A stretch of DNA of 5,223 bases, taken from positions 1 through 5,223 of the forward strand of contig JAJZYE010000090.1 in assembly GCA_021806055.1 (NCBI GenBank), in the 5' to 3' direction. The DNA comes from Actinomycetes bacterium. Lineage in GTDB: Bacteria > Actinomycetota > Acidimicrobiia > Acidimicrobiales > RAAP-2. Positions 1-5,223 of the stretch are shown here, one piece after another (position 1 is the stretch's first letter; the number at the start of each line of letters is the position of its first letter). A program made the position numbers and the translations under genes. Below the pieces are notes generated by a model, which saw only the letters and a list, made by a program, of their open reading frames with translations, searched no databases and had not been told where the DNA came from.

Positions 1-178
1 ACAACTCGCACCCGATGCACTTTTCCATCCCGTCCTCGTAGCGGTTGAGCACGTGGCGGCCGTGCTGGCGCGGCTGCTTGGGGCGCTTGGCCTCGGGGTA
101 GCTGTTGGTCACCGTCGGGCGTGCCAGGTGCTGGAACGTCAACTTGAACCCGCCAAAGAAACTGAGAGCGTTCGCCAC
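1..178 (-). CDS. nuoI: NADH-quinone oxidoreductase subunit I, N-terminal 59 codons (3' end cut by the window)
   Basis: NuoI is the small 8Fe ferredoxin-like subunit that holds clusters N6a and N6b and passes electrons from NuoG to NuoB. Translating from the GTG at 178-176 gives MANALSFFGGFKLTFQHLAR, a short hydrophobic and amphipathic N-terminus, followed by SYPEAKRP and the family hallmark RHVLNRYEDGMEKCIGCEL. Cys54 and Cys57 are the first two ligands of the first CxxCxxCxxxC motif. The next codon begins with T at position 1, as expected for the third cysteine. Family length is about 160-180 aa, so roughly two thirds lies beyond the left edge. The GTG shares its first G with the TAG stop of nuoH (TAGTG), and a strong GGGAGGGG stretch lies just upstream. 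No ATG gives a better start: the first in-frame one, at residue 51, would delete the conserved N-terminus. Confidence 0.93.
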   Translation of the reverse strand, partial: MANALSFFGGFKLTFQHLARPTVTNSYPEAKRPKQPRQHGRHVLNRYEDGMEKCIGCEL

Positions 179-1413
179 TACTGCCCCTCCCGATCGGTGA
201 TGGCCCGCAACACCTCACCGGGCAGGGGCCGCGCGCCCACGACGGGTAGCGGCGAGTCGGTGCCGCGCTCTCGCGCGGTGCCGAGTTCGAAGGCCCGCGT
301 CAGCATGATCCAGGCCACGAGCACCACGGCCGCCATGGCGAAGCCCCACGCCGGCGAGACCAGGAAGCCGGCCACGATGATCATCCAGCCCAGGCTGAGC
401 GGAATCAGCCTCTTCCAACCGAGGTCCATGACCTGGTCGTAGCGGAAGCGCGGCAGCGCCGCACGGAACCACACGTAGGCGAAGGCGAAGCCCACGGTCT
501 TGACCACGAACCAGGCGATGGGGAAGAGCCAGCGCAGGTGCGCGACGTTGGGTACCCAGCCCGCCGGACCACCCAAGAAGAGGGTGACCATGATCGCCGA
601 CATCGTGATGGTGTTCATGAACTCCGCCAGGTAGAACAGGGCGAAGCGCAGCGACGAGTACTCGGTGTGGAACCCGCCCACGAGCTCACTGTCCGCCTCG
701 ACGACGTCGAAGGGCGGACGGTTCAGCTCCGCGGTGATCGCGATGATGAAGACGACGAACGGCACGATGCCGAGGCGAATGAGGTTCCAGTGCCAGATCC
801 CGTGTCCCTGGGACATCACGATGTCGTGCGTCGACAGCGAGCCCGTGACCAGGATCACCGTCACGATCGTCATGCCGAGCGCCGCCTCGTAGCTGATCAT
901 CTGCGCGCTCGCTCGCACCGAGGACATGAGCGGATACTTCGAGCCCGACGCCCACCCGGCGAGCATCACGCCGTAGACCGAGATGCCCGACATGGCCAGC
1001 ATCAGCAGGATTCCCACCGGCGGATTGGCGACCTGGAGCAGGACGGGGTGTCCCGCGATGTGCAGCGTGCCACCGACCGGCACGATCGCGAAGGTGATCA
1101 GCGCCGGCACCAGCACCAGGTAGGGGGCCAGCTTGAAGACCAGGCGGTTCGCCCCGGCGGGGATCAGATCCTCCTTGAAGAAGAGCTTGGCGCCGTCGGC
1201 CAGCGTCTGGAGGAGCCCGAAGGGACCCCATCGCTGGGGCCCGATGCGGCTCTGCATGTCCGAGATCGCCTTGCGCTCGAACCAGATCATGATGATGACC
1301 GACCCCATCAGCACGGCGAATGCCGCGACGACGCGGATCACGACGATGAGCACCACCGCCCAGGTGACGCCGTGCTGGTAGAGGGGGTCGATGGTCGCGA
1401 GCAGCGCGTTCAT
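178..1413 (-). CDS. nuoH: NADH-quinone oxidoreductase subunit H (membrane subunit forming the quinone chamber)
   Basis: NuoH sits in the inner membrane at the base of the peripheral arm. It forms the ubiquinone/menaquinone tunnel with NuoB and NuoD and starts the charged E-channel that couples quinone reduction to proton pumping. The 411-residue product has hydrophobic segments near 17-43, 93-112, 132-153, 177-195, 212-230, 253-281, 293-318, 336-354 and 356-372. Family signatures are WFERK (44-48), RIGPQRWGPFG (56-66), ADGAKLFFKED (72-82), ELNRPPFD (229-236), GGFHTEYSSLRF (246-257) and LPRFRYDQ (320-327). Conserved acids include Glu47, Glu176, Glu229, Asp236 and Glu239. Asp241 sits where I expect Glu in most homologues, a conservative change. 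E. coli NuoH is about 325 aa and ends near residue 354 here; the extra helix and tail of about 39 residues recall the roughly 410-aa mycobacterial form. The ATG overlaps the nuoG stop (ATGA) and has GGAG 5 nt upstream. Confidence 0.97.
   Translation of the reverse strand: MNALLATIDPLYQHGVTWAVVLIVVIRVVAAFAVLMGSVIIMIWFERKAISDMQSRIGPQRWGPFGLLQTLADGAKLFFKEDLIPAGANRLVFKLAPYLVLVPALITFAIVPVGGTLHIAGHPVLLQVANPPVGILLMLAMSGISVYGVMLAGWASGSKYPLMSSVRASAQMISYEAALGMTIVTVILVTGSLSTHDIVMSQGHGIWHWNLIRLGIVPFVVFIIAITAELNRPPFDVVEADSELVGGFHTEYSSLRFALFYLAEFMNTITMSAIMVTLFLGGPAGWVPNVAHLRWLFPIAWFVVKTVGFAFAYVWFRAALPRFRYDQVMDLGWKRLIPLSLGWMIIVAGFLVSPAWGFAMAAVVLVAWIMLTRAFELGTARERGTDSPLPVVGARPLPGEVLRAITDREGQ
184..191 (-). 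promoter_or_regulatory. Strong Shine-Dalgarno site that fixes the GTG start of nuoI
   Basis: On the minus strand GGGAGGGG lies just upstream of the nuoI GTG. The GGAGG core is 7 nt from the start codon. It is made by the Arg-Glu-Gly codons at the end of NuoH (DREGQ). It is the most purine-rich leader of the three junctions and decides in favour of a GTG start that touches the nuoH stop codon. Confidence 0.75.
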
Positions 1414-4019
1414 CGGGTCTCCAGTCGCACCAGCGAAACCAACTCGGGTCGGGTGACCAGGCGCGCGAGGACGTTCTGGCCGTCGTCGTCCACCGTGTTG
1501 ACGGGGACCTCAGCCACCCCGCGCGGCACGTCGTCGTCAGCGACCACGGCCATCTCGACGCTCACGCCGGATCCGGTCACGCGCACGCGATCACCCGTGC
1601 CGACGCCGAGGCGGTCGAGGTCGGCGTGGTGCACGTGCAGGCGCGTGGTCGCGGTCAGCTCACTCAGTGCCGGCGAGCCCAGCATCGCCATGCCCCGGTC
1701 GTACAGTCGTCGACTGGCGTGGAGGCGCAACGAGTACGCGTCGGCGGCGATCGACGCCACCTCCCGACCCGCTCCCACCCGATCCAGCGTCGCCGGTGAC
1801 GTGGCACCCACGTGATCCACCTCCAGGGCACTCGTGCGACCGGACAGCTCACCCAAGCCGACGTGGTCGACACCGCGGATCCCGGGAAACGCCATCGGGT
1901 CCAGGGGACGGCGCAGGGTCGTACGCGTCCGATCACCGGCCAGGACACCGTCGGTCGAGTCGTCGTTGAGCACCGACAGGGCGGGGTAGCCCGTCGACTC
2001 CTCGATCAACTTGGCCACCACGTCGAGGCTGGTCAGGGCGAGATGGGCACCGAGCTGCTCGGCCAACTCCACGGCCACGGCCACGTCCGACCAGGCCGAC
2101 CCCGGAGCCACGAGTTTCGCACTCACCGCGCTCACCCGTCCCTCCAGATTGGTGACCGTGCCGTTGCGCTCGTGCGCGACGGCGACGGGCAATACGACGT
2201 CCGCGTAGGCGAGTGTCGCGCCGCCGTGGCCGGTCACCGCGATCACGTCCGCACTGGCCAGGGCCTCACGGGCGCGCTCCACGTCGATCACGTTGCCCAG
2301 CAGGCACCCCCCGAGCAGCAAGACGGCCCGCTGGCGACCGTCCACCATGGCCTCGATCTGGGCCAGAGTGTCGCGCCCGGTCGACGCGGGTGCCACGCCA
2401 CGCCCGGGTCGAAGTCCCGGTGCGAGTCCCATGTCGAGCGCCCCACGGACGTTGGACCGTCGCAGTGCCGCCAGGAAGCGGGCCGCGGGGAAGCGCTCGG
2501 CGAGCAGGCGAATCGCCCGCTCCACCACGGGCGCGCCCTCGGCGAGGTTGGGCCGACCGACGACGAAGACCACGCCCTCACCCGTCTCGCCCAGGCGCTC
2601 GCGAACCGCGCGCACGTCCGCGTCGCTGGCGGCCAGGCCCGGTGCCGGGTTCTCACCCGCCAGCGCGGCCGCCAGAAGGTGCGCCTCGCCCGGGCGCACG
2701 GGCAGGGACCAGCGGGCCAGCGGGCGCAGGGCGCTCGCGCCGAAGCCGAACTCGATGAGATCGTGTCCGTGCCTCACCACGGCCCCGCGCAGGCGCAGGA
2801 ACAGTACCGGCAGCTCCTCGCGCAGGTCGCCGGTCAGCGTCACGACCACCGGGGCCGCCACGGCGTCGTCGATCGTCGCCGGGGCCAGTGCCTGCAGCAG
2901 GGCTGGATCCAACCCGTCGCCGTACTGCGCGTCGAGGTTCTCCGTGCCCAGCACGCCGCGCACGACGCGCTCCCACGCGTAGGCGCCCTCGTTGGTCAGC
3001 GCGGCACCGCCGATCGCGCCGACGGCGTCGGGCGACTCCTCGCTCGCCGCGCGCAGGAGTGACGCCGCCCGCTCCAGGGCCTCGCTCCAGCTCACCGGCA
3101 CCAGGACACCGTCGCGGCGCACCAGGGGCTCCGTGATCCGCGCCGCGGCCGACAGGGGGTCGGTCTCGCCCTCGTGCGCGTCCACCGAGTCCAGCGTGAA
3201 GCGCCCCTTGTCGCAGAGCCACCCGTGGTTCACCGGGTCCGAGTCCAGGCCGAGCACGCGCGTCAGGCGATTACCTGAGGACTGCACCGCCACTCGACAC
3301 CCCACGGCGCAGACGGTGCAGGTGCTCTCCACCTGATCGAGGTCCCAGGGTCGGGCGGTGAAGCGGTACGGCTTGGCGGTCAGGGCCCCGACGGGGCAGA
3401 TCTGGACGGTGTTGCCCGAGAAGACCGAGTCGAAGGGCCGAGTCGGCGAGGGTGCCACCTCGATGAGGTCACCGCGCCCCGCGAAGGCGATGTCCGCGTC
3501 ACCCGCGACCTCGGCGGCGAAGCGCGTGCAGCGCGCGCACTGGATGCAGCGCTCGCGGTCCAGCAGCACCAGCGCGCCGATCTCGATCGGCTTGACGAAG
3601 TGGCGCTTCTCCTCGACGAAGCGGGTCTCGCCCGATCCGTGAGCCAGCGTCTGATCCTGCAGCGGGCACTCGCCACCCTTGTCACACACGGGGCAGTCGA
3701 GCGGGTGGTTGGCCAGGAGGAACTCCAGCACACCGTCCTGAGCCTTCTTCGCCTTCTCCGAGTCCGTCGTCACGTTCATGCCGTCGCTCACGTGCAGGTA
3801 GCACGCGGGCTGCAGGGTCGCCCCGCGCGGCCCGTCGACCTCGACGAGGCACATACGGCACACTCCCACCGGCTCCATGCGCGGGTGGTAACAGAATCGC
3901 GGCACGTAGGTGCCGGCGCGTTCGGCCACCTCGATGAGTAGCTCCCCCGGCTGGGCCTCGACCGCACGACCGTTCACGGTCACGGTGATGGGCGTGGGCG
4001 TGGGCGTCTGATCAGACAT
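1410..4019 (-). CDS. nuoG: NADH-quinone oxidoreductase subunit G (iron-sulfur subunit of the N module)
   Basis: NuoG is the largest peripheral-arm subunit and carries most of the Fe-S wire from NuoF towards NuoI. The 869-residue product is complete (E. coli about 908, actinobacterial forms about 800). A ferredoxin-like N-terminus holds the N1b ligands Cys43, Cys54, Cys57 and Cys73. The N5 ligands are His105, Cys109, Cys112 and Cys118 (HxxxCxxCxxxxxC). The N4 ligands are Cys158, Cys161, Cys164 and Cys208. The optional N7 cluster is also fully liganded, by Cys234, Cys237, Cys241 and Cys269. Residues from about 276 to 760 form a diverged molybdopterin-oxidoreductase-like domain with no recognisable cofactor ligand, as usual in NuoG. 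Residues from about 761 to 869 resemble the C-terminal Mo-dinucleotide-binding fold (SRRLYDRG, then a beta-rich segment). The ATG start has a GGGAG site 8 nt upstream. The gene overlaps nuoF by 8 bp and nuoH by 4 bp. It is intact, with no frameshift. Confidence 0.97.
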   Translation of the reverse strand: MSDQTPTPTPITVTVNGRAVEAQPGELLIEVAERAGTYVPRFCYHPRMEPVGVCRMCLVEVDGPRGATLQPACYLHVSDGMNVTTDSEKAKKAQDGVLEFLLANHPLDCPVCDKGGECPLQDQTLAHGSGETRFVEEKRHFVKPIEIGALVLLDRERCIQCARCTRFAAEVAGDADIAFAGRGDLIEVAPSPTRPFDSVFSGNTVQICPVGALTAKPYRFTARPWDLDQVESTCTVCAVGCRVAVQSSGNRLTRVLGLDSDPVNHGWLCDKGRFTLDSVDAHEGETDPLSAAARITEPLVRRDGVLVPVSWSEALERAASLLRAASEESPDAVGAIGGAALTNEGAYAWERVVRGVLGTENLDAQYGDGLDPALLQALAPATIDDAVAAPVVVTLTGDLREELPVLFLRLRGAVVRHGHDLIEFGFGASALRPLARWSLPVRPGEAHLLAAALAGENPAPGLAASDADVRAVRERLGETGEGVVFVVGRPNLAEGAPVVERAIRLLAERFPAARFLAALRRSNVRGALDMGLAPGLRPGRGVAPASTGRDTLAQIEAMVDGRQRAVLLLGGCLLGNVIDVERAREALASADVIAVTGHGGATLAYADVVLPVAVAHERNGTVTNLEGRVSAVSAKLVAPGSAWSDVAVAVELAEQLGAHLALTSLDVVAKLIEESTGYPALSVLNDDSTDGVLAGDRTRTTLRRPLDPMAFPGIRGVDHVGLGELSGRTSALEVDHVGATSPATLDRVGAGREVASIAADAYSLRLHASRRLYDRGMAMLGSPALSELTATTRLHVHHADLDRLGVGTGDRVRVTGSGVSVEMAVVADDDVPRGVAEVPVNTVDDDGQNVLARLVTRPELVSLVRLETR
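1419..1422 (-). promoter_or_regulatory. Shine-Dalgarno site for nuoH inside the 3' end of nuoG
   Basis: On the minus strand GGAG is followed by a 5-nt spacer (ACCCG) and the nuoH ATG. The site spans the Leu-Glu codons of the NuoG C-terminus (RLETR). It supports the ATG that overlaps the nuoG stop as ATGA, a classic arrangement for terminating and re-initiating ribosomes. Confidence 0.75.
3990..4007. repeat. Three tandem copies of a 6-bp unit at the start of nuoG
   Basis: GGGCGT on the plus strand (ACGCCC on the coding strand) occurs three times in a row without mismatch. It encodes Thr-Pro repeated three times, residues 5-10 of NuoG, just ahead of the ferredoxin-like domain. It is a short in-frame repeat in a flexible N-terminal tail and could vary in copy number by slippage without breaking the frame. 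Confidence 0.85.
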
Positions 4020-5223
4020 GCGGGCAGCTCCCGTGCTCGACGTGGGCGACGAAGTCGTCGCGAAACAGGGTGATCGCCGAATGGATCGACGACGGAATCG
4101 ACGGCCCCAGCACGCAGATCGTGGTCTGCTGAGGCGGCCAGGTCAGTCCCGGGGCGATGTTGTCGCTCAGGTCCAACAGCAGGTCGAGGTCCTCGGGCCG
4201 ACCACCGCCGTACTCCAGGCGGTACATGATTCGCTCGAGCCAGCCCGACCCCTCACGGCACGGGGTGCACTGGCCGCAGGACTCGCGCGAGAAGAACTTC
4301 ACGATGCGCCACGTCGCGCGGACCACGCACGAGGTCTCATCCAGCACGACGATCGATCCCGAACCCAGCATCGAGCCCTTCTCCGCCACCTCGTCCTGGC
4401 CCAACGGCACGTCGAGGAGTTCCGGACCGAACCACGGGGCCGACACGCCGCCCGGGATGATCGCCTTGATCGCGCGGTCCTCCACAATGCCACCCCCCAA
4501 GCGGGGGTCGTAGATGAGGTCGCGAAACGTGTTCTTCACCATCTCGAGCTCGTAGGCGCCGGGGTTGCGTACCCGCCCCGCCAGCGCGAAGAGACGCGTG
4601 CCCGTCGAGCGACCCGCGCCCAGGGCCGCGAAGGCCGCGCCACCGTTCGAGACGATCCAGGGAAGGTTCGACATCGTCTCGACGTTGTTGACCACCGTCG
4701 GCTCGCCGTACAGCCCTACGGCGGCCGGAAAGAAGGGGGGCTTGATCCGCGGGAAGCCGCGCTTGCCCTCGAGCGCCTCGATCAGCGCGGTCTCCTCACC
4801 GCAGATGTAGGCACCCGCCCCCGGGTGGACCACGATGTCGAGCGAGAACGACGAGCCGAAGATCGACGAGCCCAGTGCGCCGTACTCGTAGGCGTCGTTG
4901 ACCGCCTGCTGCACGCGCTCCAGGCCCAGCGCGAACTCGCCACGCAGGAAGATGAACGCCTGGGACACTTGCAGCGCGTAGGCCGCGATGATCACGCCCT
5001 CCACCAGCTGGTGCGGGTCACGCTCCACGAGGTAGTGATCCTTGAAGGTCGCCGGCTCGGACTCGTCGCCGTTCACGACCAGGTAGGAGATGGCGGAGCG
5101 GCGCAGCATCGACCACTTGCGCCCCGCCGGGAAGCCCGCCCCTCCGCGACCGAGCAGCGACGCGGCGTCCACTTCGGCGGCGACCGCCTCGGGGAACATC
5201 GTGAGCGCCTTGCGCAGCGCGAC
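4012..5223 (-). CDS. nuoF: NADH-quinone oxidoreductase subunit F (NADH- and FMN-binding), 5' end cut by the window
   Basis: This is the entry subunit of complex I: it binds NADH and FMN on the cytoplasmic side and passes electrons to cluster N3. Counting from the first codon in the window, the FMN loop GRGGAGFP is at residues 25-32, NGDESEP at 51-57, the nucleotide-site motif GAGAYICGEETAL at 135-147 and PTVVNNVET at 175-183. An SLBB-type segment starts near 209. The N3 [4Fe-4S] ligands are Cys316, Cys319 and Cys322 (SCGQCTPC) and Cys370 (TTIC). The frame stays open to the right edge, and the eight residues before the first in-window ATG (5199) fit the family, so that ATG is internal. The true start lies about 30-50 codons upstream (family about 430-450 aa; 403 seen). 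The stop TGA overlaps nuoG by 8 bp. One oddity is a spacer of about seven extra residues before the last N3 cysteine. Identity is very secure. Confidence 0.97.
   Translation of the reverse strand, partial: VALRKALTMFPEAVAAEVDAASLLGRGGAGFPAGRKWSMLRRSAISYLVVNGDESEPATFKDHYLVERDPHQLVEGVIIAAYALQVSQAFIFLRGEFALGLERVQQAVNDAYEYGALGSSIFGSSFSLDIVVHPGAGAYICGEETALIEALEGKRGFPRIKPPFFPAAVGLYGEPTVVNNVETMSNLPWIVSNGGAAFAALGAGRSTGTRLFALAGRVRNPGAYELEMVKNTFRDLIYDPRLGGGIVEDRAIKAIIPGGVSAPWFGPELLDVPLGQDEVAEKGSMLGSGSIVVLDETSCVVRATWRIVKFFSRESCGQCTPCREGSGWLERIMYRLEYGGGRPEDLDLLLDLSDNIAPGLTWPPQQTTICVLGPSIPSSIHSAITLFRDDFVAHVEHGSCPHV
4028..4032 (-). promoter_or_regulatory. Shine-Dalgarno site for nuoG inside the 3' end of nuoF
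   Basis: On the minus strand GGGAG is followed by an 8-nt spacer (CTGCCCGC) and the nuoG ATG. The site is formed by the nuoF codons for the Gly-Ser near its C-terminus (HGSCPHV), so the tail of NuoF also serves as the leader of nuoG. Together with the 8-bp overlap this supports the chosen nuoG start and suggests translational coupling. Confidence 0.75.

Noticed and set aside
538..1815. Plus-strand open frame of 425 codons antisense to nuoH and the 3' end of nuoG
   Set aside because: It lies opposite two conserved genes. Its product is dominated by Arg, Asp, His, Gln and Glu with no fold or family motif, which is the usual look of a shadow frame in GC-rich DNA.
2213..2758. Arg/Pro-rich plus-strand frame of 181 codons
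   Set aside because: It overlaps another shadow frame and the nuoG coding strand. Its extreme Arg and Pro content reflects GC bias, not a protein.
1812..3062. Plus-strand open frame of 416 codons antisense to nuoG, overlapping the previous frame by 4 bp
   Set aside because: The overlap looks operon-like, but the composition is again that of an antisense shadow (His/Arg/Gln/Gly-rich) and the opposite strand encodes an intact NuoG.
4494..4507. Five-base-pair GC hairpin (CCCCC-AAGC-GGGGG) as a possible terminator
   Set aside because: It lies in the middle of nuoF, has no T run after it on either strand, and is explained by codons for a Pro-Arg-Leu-Gly-Gly-Gly stretch.
4012..5199. ATG at 5199 as the nuoF start
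   Set aside because: The reading frame continues open to the window edge. The upstream residues VALRKALT match the usual sequence just before this point in NuoF, so the ATG is internal.
1..5223. A hidden mobile element, defence system, CRISPR array or RNA gene
   Set aside because: The whole window is tightly packed nuo coding sequence with uniform base composition. No repeats beyond the short ones listed, no foreign-looking segment and no unexplained gap were seen.

Overview
The window is one uninterrupted block of a respiratory complex I (NADH:quinone oxidoreductase, NDH-1) operon. All genes lie on the minus strand, so transcription runs from the right edge to the left edge. In transcription order they are nuoF (5' end cut by the right edge), nuoG (complete), nuoH (complete) and nuoI (only its first 59 codons, cut by the left edge). 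This is the standard F-G-H-I order of bacterial nuo operons. The missing nuoE and nuoJ sides presumably lie just outside the window.

There is no intergenic DNA. The three junctions overlap by 8 bp (nuoF/nuoG), 4 bp (nuoG/nuoH, ATGA) and 1 bp (nuoH/nuoI, TAGTG). Each downstream start has a purine-rich Shine-Dalgarno site written into the last codons of the gene before it. This points to one polycistronic message with translational coupling. I see no promoter, terminator, RNA gene, mobile element or CRISPR array. The long plus-strand open frames are GC-driven shadows.

The DNA is very GC-rich, with G or C at most third codon positions. NuoH carries an extra C-terminal membrane segment and a cytoplasmic tail, as in mycobacterial NuoH. 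NuoF and NuoG have a sequence flavour I associate with Actinomycetota, possibly Acidimicrobiia or relatives. The phylum call is a moderate inference and the class call is weak, because no database search was possible.

The encoded subunits form a connected part of the electron path. NuoF oxidises NADH through FMN and the N3 cluster. NuoG carries electrons along N1b, N4 and N5, and has the ligands for the off-path N7 cluster. NuoI, which begins at the left edge, holds N6a and N6b. NuoH is the membrane subunit that forms the quinone chamber with NuoB and NuoD and links reduction to proton pumping. The window looks like ordinary, intact housekeeping metabolism. The points worth a second look are fine details inside the subunits and at the gene junctions, not a new system.
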